Positions 1 through 10,620 are shown, counted from the first letter of the stretch. The stretch: 20,522 bases of DNA from Alectoria sarmentosa (GCA_009733775.1 WOGZ01000469.1:1-20522); one strand, 5' to 3'. The notes: generated by a model from the sequence alone, not told the origin. Program-made: numbers and translations.

Positions 1-612
1 GTTAAGTCTTAAATTCGTTTCGCCTTCGTTTGTTTTTAAATATTATAAATTTAATTTATGAGTTCTAACTTATTATTATATTAAATAATAAACGTGAAAT
101 AATTATTTTAATAAATATTAATAACGAATTTTTTTTTATATTATAGTCTTTTATTAAAAAGACGCAAATTTTTAAATTTGAATATATATTAATAATAATG
201 TATATTATTAAATATCATCGCATATTTTTATATAAAATATATAATTTAATAATTAATCTCGTAAACAATCGAGACAAAAAATAAAAACAAATTTTAAAAA
301 CGTATATTATAAATATGCGAGAATACGATTTTACTTTCGATTTCTTTTAAATTTAAAATATTAATTTTAACAATTGTTAACGCGAGCAATTTTAAATATA
401 TCGCGATTTTTTATAAATAATAAATAATAAACAAATATCGTAATTATAAATGTGAAATTATATATATATAATAAATTAATATAATAATTACGCATAATTT
501 TAAATAAACGTATATCGCATTTTTATATTAACTTTTATTTGAAAATAATGAAAATAATTATAAAGAAATTGTGCGATATAATATTATATAATTAAACGAC
601 TTTAACGTGCTT

Positions 613-1200
613 AAATAATTTGAAAATTTATTAAAAATATTTTTAAAAGAATTATATAATAATTTTAACACGCATAATTAAATTAAGCATTTTATAAATT
701 TATTATTTAATAAATTATTCAAAAACGATTTAATTTATAATATATCGTATAATAAGCTCGCAGCAATAAAGAATTATTTAAATAATGCGTTAAAAAAATA
801 AATTCGATTTTTAAATAATTAAATTAATTCGTCGATGTTATTTATTAAGAAAATAAATAATTCGTTACGATTATATATCGATTATGAAAAATTCAATAAA
901 ATAATTATTAAGAATAATTTATTATTATCGTTATTTTTAAAAATCTTAAAAAGATTTATATATACGAAATATTTTATTAAAATTAATATTCGTAATACGT
1001 ATTATAAAATACGAGTTGAAAAAAATAATAAATGAAAAATCGTTTTTCGAATTCGTTATAATTAATTTGAATATCAAATAATATCTTTTAATCTCATAAA
1101 TGCTCTCGCAATTTTTTAAATATATATAAATAAAATATTTAAATCGTATATCGACGTCTTCTACGTGATATATTTAAATAACGTATTAATTTATTTTGAA
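613..1200 (+). pseudogene. Reverse transcriptase relic (Ty3/gypsy)
   Basis: Readable landmarks in one frame are YNKLAAIKNYLNNALKK (about 757-804), MLFIKK.NNSLRLYIDY (835-885), FIKINIRNTYYKIRV (the usual F-TKIDLR-AYH-IR block, about 976-1017), and VIYLNNVLIYFE (1165-1200). The last is the catalytic YLDD box with both aspartates turned to asparagine, as G-to-A change of GAT/GAC would give. A TGA at 1033 stands where the family has tryptophan. The longest open stretch, 66 codons at 835-1035, is a fragment of this domain and not a gene. Confidence 0.88.
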
Positions 1201-1524
1201 ATAAAAAATTTATATTAAAAATATATGTGAACGATGTTGCGCGCGTTATTAAAATATCGATTTTATATAAAATTATCAAAATGCGTTTTCAATCGCAGCG
1301 AGATTATTTTTTTGAAATTTATTATAAATTAATAAAACATTTAAATGAAATTAACGCGCATTAAAATTAATATTAAATAATTAAAATTAAAATTTATTAA
1401 AAATATATTAATTTTTTTAAAATTCGCAAACTTTTATCATTAATTCGTGAAAAAAAATTCGTAAATAATTATGTTCTTAATTGATGTCACGCGCGAAATA
1501 AAAAAAAACGAAATTAAATTATTT

Positions 1525-1920
1525 TTCGTATTTATTAAAAAAATACGCGAGACTTTTGAGATTTTCAAGCGAGTGTTCATTATGACATTTATTTTAAAAT
1601 ATTATAATTGAAAAATATCGTTTATTATAAAAATCGATGTTTTTAAAATAAATGTAAATAATGTGTTTAATTAATTAATTGAAAACGAATAATAACATTT
1701 TATTATATTTTTCACTTATAAATTTAAAAGAATTGAATTTCGTTAAAATATATATAATAAAAAGTTATATGCGATTATGTTAAATTTCAAAAATTAAAGA
1801 TATTATTTGCAAGAAAATAAACATTTTATTCGTATAATTTTAAATTATAATAATTTATATTATTTTATAATAATAAAAAAATCAATGCGAAGTAAATTCG
1901 TTAAATTAAAAAATTAATTG
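1525..1920 (+). pseudogene. RNase H relic of the same retrotransposon
   Basis: It is in the same frame as the reverse transcriptase. The pattern is FVFIKKIRETFEIFKRVF, then an IIKIDV stretch matching the ETDAS start of RNase H, then FFTYKFKRIEF (for FFSRKLSPAE) followed by NIYNKKLYAI (for NY-I-DKELLAI), and RYYLQENKHFIRIIL..NNLYYF (for RHYLEG-HP--VLTDHKNL-YF). Stops fall at expected W and Q positions. It ends shortly before the AAT microsatellite. Confidence 0.8.
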
Positions 1921-2003
1921 CGTTTAATTTTATAATTAAATATTATAAAAATAAATTTAATTTTGCGAATACATTATTAAAAAAATTTAACATTATTAAA
2001 TTA

Positions 2004-2060
<57 letters not shown>
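2004..2060. repeat. (AAT)n microsatellite, about 19 units
   Basis: An uninterrupted AAT/TAA run of about 57 bp lies between the RNase H and integrase relics. The pol reading frame differs on the two sides, so expansion here is a likely cause of the shift. Confidence 0.95.
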
Positions 2061-2499
2061 TTCTTTTTTATTTTGCGAAATAAACTTCGCAATTAAAAAT
2101 ATTAATTTGATTTATAAAAACGTAATAACATATTTATTATAATTAAATTTATAATATTAATAAAATAATTGAACGATATTATCGTCGCAAATATTTAAAT
2201 TATAAAATTAAATAAAAAAGTATTCGATAAACGAACACGCATTTTAAACGTTACGATATCATTTCGATTTTTGATTCGTTAAATTTTAAAATCGAAAAAA
2301 TCTTATTTAAAATTGCGAAAATCGATAATCGCATAATTATTTAAATTATAACGCAAAAACGCTTTCGTTGCAAATAAAAAATAACGTTAAAAATACGTTA
2401 TTAAATTAAATGAATTTTGAAAAAGAAAAATCGATAAAAATAAATTAATATATCGTGATTTCGTAATTTATATCTTTAACGATTTTATTACGAAGAAAG

Positions 2500-3100
2500 A
2501 AATTTTTTATATAAATTATAATAATTTCAATATTAAACATTTTTTTCGTAAACGTATTAAAAAAGATATTAAATGCAAATATTATTAAATAAATATAATA
2601 AACGATATAATAAATTATATTCGCATTTGTTTCGATTGTTAAAAAATGCGAGTTTATTATTATAAGTTTTATAACGAATTAATATTAATATCGTTAAATA
2701 ATATAAATTTATTTTATATTATAACATTAAATTTTATTATAAATTTATCGTTTATAAAAGATTTATATATTAATAAATTTTGCGACTTTATTTTAATTTT
2801 AATAAATAAATTAACGAAATACGTAACGTATATAATAATTATAAAAAACTTAAAAATTAATAAATTTGTTAATATTTTATAACGAAAATTCGTATTATTA
2901 CGAAATATAATGCGTAACTTATTTCGAATTAAAAATTATTAATTATAAATAAATTGTAAATAACGTTATATTAATAGTTAAATACGAAACGTAAATTTAA
3001 TATTACGTTTCACTTTTAAATAAATAGTTAAATTAAATTTTTAAATTAAATTTTTAAATTAAATTTTTAAATATTATTTACGAATTTATTATAATTATAA
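2500..3100 (+). pseudogene. Integrase relic (zinc finger and DDE core)
   Basis: Just before 2646 the frame gives NDIINYIRICFDC, matching the C-x2-C end of the HHCC zinc finger. From 2646 it gives RVYYYKFYNELILISL and then LNFIINLSFIKD (family: MDFITGLPPS), with the catalytic D as N. CDFILILINKLTKYVTYI follows (family: DAILVVVDR-TKMA-YIP). In another frame, 3008-3037 reads F-H-F-stop-I-N-S-stop-I-K, which is codon by codon what C-to-T and G-to-A give from the family signature F-H-P-Q-T-D-G-Q-T-E. LRIYYNYK.DN follows near 3080. Confidence 0.85.
3030..3068. repeat. 13-bp tandem repeat, three copies
   Basis: Three exact copies of AAATTAAATTTTT follow each other inside the integrase relic, directly after the remains of the DGQTE signature. 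Because 13 is not a multiple of 3, each copy shifts the frame. Confidence 0.9.
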
Positions 3101-3614
3101 ATAAGATAATTAATTTAAAACTTTATTAATAATTATATTTATATATAATAATAATATATATATAATATTAATAAAATTTTATTAAAGTTATTAATAAAAT
3201 ATATAATAAATTTAAAAAATGTTTTTGAAAATAAGATTTTAAAAAAAGAAATATCGTTTATTATAAAGCGAATAAAATAATTATAAAATACAAAATCACA
3301 TTTAAAAAAGTTATAAAAATAAATGTTAAAATAATAAATAAAGTATTATAATTATTATTATCGTATTATTATTTTTTAAAAAAAAATTGTTACGAAATTT
3401 AAATATACGCATTTTAAAATTAAAAAAAAACTTAATTATAAACAATTTAAATTTTTTAAAATATTAAAAAAAATAAACACGTAAATTTATAAATTAATTT
3501 TCTTTTATTAAATATAAAAAAAATTATTTTATATTTTATATATCGTTATTAAAATTTTATATTCGCGTAATAATAATTTAAAATCGTAAATAATCTTAAT
3601 TAATAATAATAAAA

Positions 3615-3761
3615 AAAAGTTAATAAAATATTAAATAAAAGAGTTTGCAATAACGAAATTAAATATTTTATTAATTAAAAAACTTTTCATTTTATAAAGT
3701 TTTATAAAAATTAATAAAATATTTCGCGAATATTAAAAGCGCAATTAAAGATTTTAAATAA
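3615..3761 (+). pseudogene. Chromodomain relic at the C terminus of pol
   Basis: KILNKRVCNNEIKYFIN-stop-K (about 3625-3680) matches the EEILN-R-R--EI-YLVKWKG start of retrotransposon chromodomains, with the tryptophan codon as a stop. After a one-base frame change, LIKYFANIKSAIKDFK (to 3758) matches the ENL-NAK-AI-DFE end. Before it, about 3440-3545 resembles the GPFKIL-KI...Y-L-LP...HPVFHVSLLK linker. This places the element among the chromoviruses, whose chromodomain steers integration towards heterochromatin. Confidence 0.75.
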
Positions 3762-6700
3762 GTAAAAATATTATATAAATTAATATTTAAAACAAAATAA
3801 AAAGCGTAATCGTGACAAAAAATCAAAAAGCGAAATAAATCGCGAAAAGAAAAATAATAATAAATTCGCAAATAAATATTTAATTAAAAAACTTAATAAA
3901 AACGATTATGAAAGCTCGCAATTTTATATATATATATACGTATATTTTTATACGTCGAAACGTTTCGTATTATAAAAAAATAAAATATAAAAATCGCAAA
4001 TATAATTAATATTGTTTAATATTAATTTATTTACTTTTTTATATTAAATAATAATTTTTTATTAAAAAAAATCGTTATAAAACGATAAAAAACAATAACG
4101 AAAATAATAAAAATAACGATAAAAGTAACGAAAATAACAATAATAAAAAAGACGATAACGACACGCACGATAATTATTTTTATTAATGAATTTTTTATAT
4201 ATATTAATTAAAATTATTTTATTTTTTCACGCGCGTAAAACGTAAATATCGTTATTAATAACGATAATAACACGCATTATAATTTTATAAACGAAAATAA
4301 AAAAATTAATTATATAAAAATGATTTTCGCGAAAATATCGATCGCATTTAAATTAACGTAAATTAATTCGCGACGCGATATAAATCGTGCGAGAATTATT
4401 CGCGAGAACACGCATATAACGAAAATAAATAAAAACTTAATACGCGTTAACGCAATCTTTTAAAGGTTTTTTTTTTTCAATTAATGTATTTTGAATAACG
4501 AAAAAAAGAATAATAAAAAAAGAATTAACGATAATAAAAGTAATTGTGAATTTCATTAATTAAACATTTTTTTTAAAATAAATGCGAATGTTTATAAGCG
4601 AGAACAATAAATATTAAATTATTAATAATAATTTTTAAATTTTATTAATCAAGCATCTTTTAAAGTAATTTTTTATATTTACGAATAAAAAAAATGATAA
4701 AAATATAAATAAAAGTAAAAATAAACGTAAAAATAAAAATAAAATAAAAATAATAATAACGATAATTATATTTATAAATCAAAATCCTCGCATTATTAAA
4801 TTTTAATTTATAAGAAAAAAACGATTATTAAAATTATGATGACAGCGAGAAATGTTTAAAAATATTATTAATATTATTAACATGTTTTTCACGAATTTCA
4901 TCGATTCTCGCAATTTATTGCGTAAACTTAAATGCTTTTTAAAATGTTTATTATAAATAAAATTAATTAAATTAAATAATTATAATCTTTTTTATTTATT
5001 ATTTTAATTAATATATATATATTATTATTATTATAATATATAATTCATTATCGCATTATTGCGATAAAAAGAAATATAAATAAAATAATAAATATAAAAA
5101 AAGATTTAATATTTATTTATTAATGTTAATGTTAATGTTAATGTTATTATTATTAAAAAATTAAGATAAAAATGAGACTTTAAATTAATTAACGCGATTT
5201 TTAAATAATAATAATAATAAAATTATAATAATTAAATAAAGATAATAACATTTCGCAATAACGATAATGCTTATAATTACGCTATCGCGATTTTAATATA
5301 TAAATATATTAACATATTTATAAAAATCTGCGATAAGCAATTTATATATATTATAATAATAAATGTTAATTTAAATTACGTTTAATTTATAATAAATAAT
5401 ATAAATAAATATAATAAACTCGTAAACATTTAATTAAAATACGCAATTATATTAAAATTTAAAAATTGAATTTTTTAAAAAAAAAACAATTATAAAAGCG
5501 AAAATATTTAAAGCGAATTAATAAAACTCGTTTAAATCGTTTATTAAATTATGTATTATACAATTAAAATGTTTTTTTAATATATTTAATAAAGTTTTTA
5601 AATATTCGCAATTCTCTCTTTTTTTTTTTTTTTTTTTTTTAAATTATTAATTTTTTTATTAATTTATTTATTAAAATTCGTAATTACGTTTATAAATTTC
5701 GTAATTTTTTAATTATTACGTAATTTTATTAAAAGAATATTTTACTATCTTACATAAATATCGAAAAAACTTAAAATTGTTATTTAAAAACTTTATTTCG
5801 AATTCGATTTTATACGTATAACATCGCGTTTATACGTTTTAATAACGTCGTTAAAATAATAAATATATATGTATATTTAATAACGAAAATAATAAAAAAG
5901 ATAAAATTTTAATTAATAATATTATATCGTTATTAATAAATAAATAAAATAATAATTTAAAAAAGTTAATTTAAAAAACTTTTTTTATAAAGTTTTCGAT
6001 TTCGAAAATAATAATAATAATAATTTTTTTCGCAATTAATAAAATATTAAAAATTCGAATATTATAATAAAAAACGTCGAATAATGAAAATTTAATTTAA
6101 TTCGATTTTAAATATTAATATTATAAATTTAACGCTTATTTTCGTATTAAAAATAAATATAAAACGCTTTATATATTTTTTAATTATTTTAATTAAATCG
6201 TCGCGTATTTAAAAACGAATCGTTATATATAATTCGATAAAATTATTAATTTCAAAAATAATAAAAATTAAATTTACGTTATATAATATATTAAATTTAT
6301 AATTGTTAAAAAAATTATTAATAACTTTAATACGCGTAATTGAAAATTTATTATTATTAAATAAATTAAAAATTTAATAATTAATAATATTTAAAAATTT
6401 AATATTTTATTTATTAATTATAAATTTATAAATAATAAATAAATATTTAAAATAAAATACAATTTTAATAAAAGTATTAATCAAAATATAATAAAATTAA
6501 TTAATCGAAATTTTTATAACTGAAAATAAAAACTTTTTAATAAAATGTTCGCATTTACTTTTATATTTAAATGCTTAAATTATTATTTACTTTAATAATA
6601 TATTTTAAATCAATTAATTAATAATGCGTATTTTAATATTAATTTATACGATAAAATTTATATAATAATTTCAATTTTTTAAATAAATTTATTTATATTT

Positions 6701-7779
6701 AAATTATAAATTTCGAATTAATTATTATTATTATTATTTTATATATTAACGATATTTTTATTTTTATTAAAATCGAGACTATAATAAATAATATTAACAA
6801 AAAAAATTCAAAAATAAAAAGTTTAATATTTTTATTAATTAAATTATTATTACGTTAATTTTTATATAATTACAATACGATTTTTTTTAATAAAAAAATA
6901 ACATATTTTATTATTACATTATTTAATAAATACGAAATAATTAAAATTACGCGTTTCAATAAAAAGAATTTTAATTAATTAAGTTATTAAAAACGTATTA
7001 AAAATCTTATATATTTTATAATTCAATACACGATTTTAATTAAGTTTTATTTTTAATAAATTAAATTAATTTTAATTTAATTTAATTATATTTTATTTAA
7101 ATATAATTTAAATATTTAAATATATTATTAACATTTTTAAATGTAAAATACGATTTTATAAATAAAGAACTTTATCGATTATTTAAATTTAATTTATAAT
7201 AACGCTATGATAAATAAAATATACAATTTTAATTTTATTACGTTTTATTACGAAAATAAATAATATATATTTAAATAATAAGAAATTTTATTATATTTAT
7301 TATTAAAATTGAACATTTTTTTATTAAAATTATTAAAATAATCGTGTAAGTTATAATATAATTATAAAATTACGTTTTCGAATTTTTAAAAAACGATTTA
7401 ATTTATTTACTTAACGATAATAAAAATATTTTAATTTTTATAAAAAAAAATTAACACATTAATTATATAAATATTTAATATTATTACGTACGAAAAATTT
7501 TAATTAATAATGAAATTATTATAAGTTTCGTATTTATTAATAAATATATATAATTTTCATTAATCGAAATAAACGAATTTGTAAAAAAAAAAAAAATAAA
7601 AAAAAAAAAAATTGTTTAAACTCATTTCGATAAATAAGAAACTCGCTTATATTATTTATACGAATTATTAATACAATTATATATAAAATATATGAGTTCG
7701 ATAAATAATTATAAAAAAAGCGTCTTTAAATGAATCGACTTTTAATATAAATTTTATAAAAATTCGTTGAAAGCTTGAG
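3762..7779. other. AT-rich, RIP-like block without recognisable gene
   Basis: About 4 kb of very AT-rich sequence with stops in all frames. Within it: an asparagine/lysine-like low-complexity stretch at 4070-4180 (AATAACGA-type units); a CpG-dense patch at 4320-4450; (TAATGT)x4 at 5121-5144; and a T22 run at 5619-5640. No terminal repeats, no RNA gene and no protein domain could be identified with confidence. It probably consists of further erased transposon sequence, including any 3' LTR of the retrotransposon to its left. Confidence 0.6.
5121..5144. repeat. (TAATGT)x4 hexamer repeat
   Basis: Four exact tandem copies of TAATGT, one of the few repeats in the AT-rich block that keeps G at a non-CpG position. 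Confidence 0.95.
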
Positions 7780-8487
7780 ATCGATTTTGAAGTTCCTTTG
7801 TAATACAAAATTGAATCATAACCCCCTTCATGTTTTCTCCTTATGCTGTTTAAACACTATCATTATCATAATCATAGCAATAACCTACTAGGCTACTACT
7901 ATTGGTACTACTCCGAATACTAGTTATTCCGCTTCGTAGCCTGTTCCAGCAACAAAAAGCAGTAGGCCCTCAGCCAGATTAGGGCCTTCAATGGTCAGAT
8001 GCCCAGGCTCTTGTTCGATCACACTGACAAATTGAGTGATTGAGCAGCATTGGGATGGAGGAACCTCAAAGCAAGGGATTTTTCTAATTTTATTGGAGGC
8101 GGACCGCATGCTATGCAATTTCTATAGGACCTTGAAAGCCTTTGTGGCAGATGGAAGAAGTAGCCAACGTGAGACGGTGAGATGACTGGGGGCAAGAAGA
8201 AGACTAGCCAATCTCTCCCCTTGTACAATGCCGCTGTGCAACGAATGTGTCGTCTCGTCTAACGCGAAGACAATAAGAAAATGGGTCAATCCTTAATCCA
8301 TCATCCAACCTGCACATCGACATTCATCCATCCAACACCGAAAATGACGCATTTTCTTTTGCGAGCACATGCAAACCTCCTTTCAAACTTTGCGCCTATG
8401 CAGTCGAAAGCGAGTGTCCAGCACTTGGACACTCGAGTGACTCCGAATCCGCTGACGCTAATGCCGATGCTGACACTGACGAATTCT
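7780..8487. other. 3' side of the gene island, no recognised gene
   Basis: About 700 bp of ordinary composition lie between the stop codon of the RGS gene and the AT-rich block. Short open frames exist on both strands (for example 8019-8228 minus and 8281-8589 plus), but none shows a recognisable domain, and the plus-strand one runs into the RGS coding exon. The stretch probably contains the gene's 3' UTR. A minus-strand AATAAA at 8094-8089 is a possible but distant (about 395 bp) polyadenylation signal. Composition changes to AT-rich around 7780. Confidence 0.5.
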
Positions 8488-10104
8488 CTAGATCAAATTG
8501 GCCTGCGGCAGCGCCAGCACCAAGGCCGTCAACAAGACACTGATGATCAGGGCCCAAGCATGGCTTTGCTTTACGATCTTGTCCTGTAACAATCTCATCG
8601 CCGACTCTTGCACCCAGATGCTCTTGGTAAAAATCTTCTGGAACAAATGCTGCTTCTTGTACTTGTCGACCCACAACTCATGGCTGTAGCTATTCGATGT
8701 CCCGAAAGGGTCGAGCGAGACACCATTCCTGCGACGGGTAGCCATGCTGAACATGTTGTCGGTAGACAGGTTGGCTTCTTCTTCAGGGCCGCCATCGAAG
8801 CTGGTAAGGGAGATCTCCTCGCTAATTTGCTCCCATGGGCGCAAAGCTCGGCGATGGCTTGTCTGGATGATGACGCAAAGACCTTTGTAGGCCGCGACAC
8901 CAATATCGAAGCCAACAAAGAAGAGCGGGAAGACGAAGAATCTCCACCATCTTGACGCGTGGCTTAGACTGAGCAGAACACCGAGGATGATCGCTGCGAC
9001 GATGTGCGCGATACCCGAGTTGCGGACGAAGAGCACGCGCGGCTTGTTGCCGTTACAGATAGCCCAGCGGATGAAATTCGGGTGCGATTGACCGCGCAAG
9101 CTAGCTTCAACCATGTATTTGACAAAGGCGAGCGCAGAGGGGTGAGTAGTGTGTTCTAGGGCGTGGAGAACGGCGGCGCGATCTTTACTTGAGAGATTGA
9201 GCTCTCTGCTCGAGCCAGGATTGAGATAGTGCGAGATGACGCGATTCATCTCAGAACGGAATGGTTGGATGTTGACTGCGAAGGCTTAGCGATGTATTTC
9301 TGGGCGAGGCAGGATAGTTTACATGGCTTGCATTTCAGGCCCATTTGGGTGTCGGCATCCTCGACAGACTCGGCACGGTACAGAGTAGTGCTGGTAGTGG
9401 AAGCCAATGATTGCGTGTCAAGGTGAGAGAAGTTTAGTGAGCTTGGACGGTGAATGTGATCAAAGCGGAGCTCTAGAATCAACGCTCCTCCGGGGGCTAC
9501 ACGGTTCTCTCGATCAAAGACGGTAGCACCTGTCTGATTGGAGTCATTGCTTTGAGGGCGTGGTACTTCTGCCGTGTACCACGGCGGCGATAAGGCTTGC
9601 TCGGATTTGGAAGCAGCGAAGAATCTGTGCGAGTAATCTTCGTACCATAGCCAGAATTGCAGATTTTCGGCATCGTGAGAGACGTAAACGAGGTATTCCT
9701 ACCGAAAAGATCAGCATTGAGTGCCTGACACTGGATTTTACTACCACGTTTGCTGGTATAGCTACCATGAAGTCTTGACGCGAGCATGGCGGCATCGCCT
9801 TGTTCTGTACAATGTTCTCGAATGAAAGATCCGGAGGAATGGATCTTTTGTGTTTTGACGTTCTTTCAACATATGCTTGACATGAAGACACGGTCATCGG
9901 CCCTGGGACCTTTGCGATAAAGGCGGGGCGCCCCTACCGGTTAATTCGGAGTCAGCATTGCCTGTTTAAAGAGGGATGATGGAGCCCAGAAACATCTCTC
10001 TCTACGTAGTAGAAACTCGCAACAAATGTCAGGTTTCAATTTTATGAATTGGGGAAAGAGCAAATGTGGACGGCGAAGATACGTACGTAGAAGAGGATTG
10101 ACAT
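8488..10104 (-). CDS. rax1: RGS-domain protein with three C-terminal membrane segments, Rax1-like; four exons
   Basis: Exons on the minus strand: 10104-10087, 9933-9766, 9698-9323 and 9275-8488. They join in phase to 449 codons and a TAG stop. The start is ATG in the context CACCATG, giving MSILFY; exon 2 continues GRPAFIAKVPGPM. The RGS fold spans about residues 42-250: LSFENIV (42-48), PPC..QDFM (54-62), HDAENLQFWLWYEDY (70-84), a low-complexity insert (about 95-180), then PFRSEMNRVISHYL and GQSHPNFIRWAICNGNKPR (about 192-267). Hydrophobic segments lie at about 275-293, 299-322 and 428-445; FGTSNSYSHELWVDKY lies before the last. Known of the family: RGS domains speed GTP hydrolysis by G-alpha subunits; yeast Rax1 (a similar length with C-terminal membrane segments) marks bipolar bud sites, and Aspergillus Rax1 affects growth and development. 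The exact orthology (Rax1 versus another fungal membrane RGS protein) is inferred from memory of the family, so the symbol is tentative. No stop, frameshift or RIP damage is seen. Confidence 0.85.
9276..9322 (-). other. Intron 3 of the RGS gene (47 bp)
   Basis: The donor is GTAAAC and the acceptor CTTCGCAG, in phase 1, joining LKCKP to FNIQPFRSE. The in-frame TAA at 9288-9286 lies inside the intron. An alternative acceptor (CTAAG, exon from 9284) keeps the frame and adds three residues net. The CAG acceptor is preferred because it gives the tight KP-F-IQPFR spacing I recall from relatives. The branch site is weak (CTAAG). Confidence 0.75.
9699..9765 (-). other. Intron 2 of the RGS gene (67 bp)
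   Basis: The donor GTAGCT follows the ATG codon of QDFM, a CTGAT branch site lies near the 3' end, and the acceptor is GGTAG. It is in phase 0. Removing it joins PPCSRQDFM to EYLVYVSHDAENLQFW, which restores the conserved first helices of the RGS domain. Reading through instead loses all similarity. Confidence 0.85.
9934..10086 (-). other. Intron 1 of the RGS gene (153 bp)
   Basis: The donor GTACGT follows the 18-nt first exon. The acceptor is GGTAG, with a consensus branch site CTGAC at 9955-9951, 18 nt before the end. It sits in phase 0. Without it, the frame upstream of the internal ATG at 9897 meets a TAG at 9936-9934, which is the acceptor itself. Joining gives a continuous N terminus ending in VPGPM, as I recall for this fungal family. 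Confidence 0.75.
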
Positions 10105-10620
10105 GGTGAGGATGTGACAGCAAGCTGCATGAGACGACCAGCGGCGGTGACAACCAAATAGGATGGGACTAAGCTATCAAAATATTTGAGGGAAGAGGGA
10201 AGAGGGAATGATTGATAATGGATTAAGCGCAGATGCGGATGGTTATTGGCCATCAGCCGACTGGCTGAACTTTGAAAGAAAGAGGTGAATGAGTGCGTGA
10301 TAAGATGCAAGAAGCAGTTGGATGAGATGGATAGATTGAATATTACCTTGGGTATTGCGTTACTCGTAACGTTATCATACCATGTGAATAGCTACGGTGC
10401 ATACCTAGATACTCAGACCCTGAACAATCTACCACCTACCTACCTACCCTCTCCCCAACTTGATCAATATTACGAATGTTTGATATGAAAATCAAAACGC
10501 TGATTTCACAAACTTTTAGCTTCATTACTCGTAACATTAAAGGAACGTACTGTATATAGATGTGAAAATCATCGACTGCACGTCCCGCATTAGTTTTCGT
10601 ACTTAATATCGTATTTATTG
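10105..10620 (-). promoter_or_regulatory. Upstream region of the RGS gene
   Basis: About 515 bp of normal-GC sequence precede the ATG, with no supported gene. Read on the minus strand it holds a CT-rich tract of three 7-bp copies (plus-strand GAGGGAA x3, 10188-10208), typical of fungal core promoters about 85-105 bp before the start. It also has a CCAAT box (10249-10245), a GGTAG/TAGG-rich run (10450-10429), and two copies of a near-palindrome TTACTCGTAAC (10360-10370, 10525-10535). A short inverted repeat CAGCC-GACT-GGCTG lies at 10255-10268. An upstream ATG at 10130-10128 overlaps the main start in another frame. No transcription start can be read from the sequence alone. Confidence 0.5.

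Larger units (their letters stand above)
481..3761 (+). mobile_element. RIP-decayed chromodomain Ty3/gypsy retrotransposon (pol part)
   Basis: Translation on the plus strand gives, in the order expected for a chromovirus, reverse transcriptase, RNase H, integrase (zinc finger, core, C-terminal part) and chromodomain. It is riddled with stops where TGG, CAA or CGA codons would be. One frame holds from at least 613 to about 1920 with no indel. The frame changes after the AAT repeat (2004-2060) and again within the integrase. Weak similarity may reach back to about 480; gag and the 5' LTR would lie left of the window. No 3' LTR could be recognised after 3761, as expected if RIP has erased it. 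It cannot encode a working protein. Confidence 0.85.

Noticed and set aside
3168..3185. Perfect palindrome TTAATAAAATTTTATTAA
   Set aside because: Such A/T palindromes are expected by chance in sequence of nearly 90% A+T.
7141..7300. Possible Ty1/copia reverse transcriptase (INKELYRL near 7165-7188, resembling KALYGL)
   Set aside because: Only about eight residues fit, and no YVDD box could be found downstream in any frame. This is too little in such AT-rich sequence.
1..7779. Mitochondrial or other naturally AT-rich genome (for example Plasmodium-like)
   Set aside because: The AT-rich parts hold nuclear transposons with transition-type decay, and the island carries a gene with spliceosomal introns typical of filamentous ascomycetes.
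7924..8228. Two short overlapping minus-strand frames in the 3' region
   Set aside because: They are in different frames with no domain or conserved pattern, and lie where the 3' UTR of the RGS gene is expected.
8281..8589. Plus-strand open frame of 102 codons
   Set aside because: Its last third lies antisense to the coding exon of the RGS gene, and the product has no recognisable feature.
9497..9787. Minus-strand 96-codon frame across exon 3 and intron 2
   Set aside because: It is an out-of-frame shadow of the RGS exons. The alternative frame carries HDAENLQFWLWYEDY and joins the other exons in phase.
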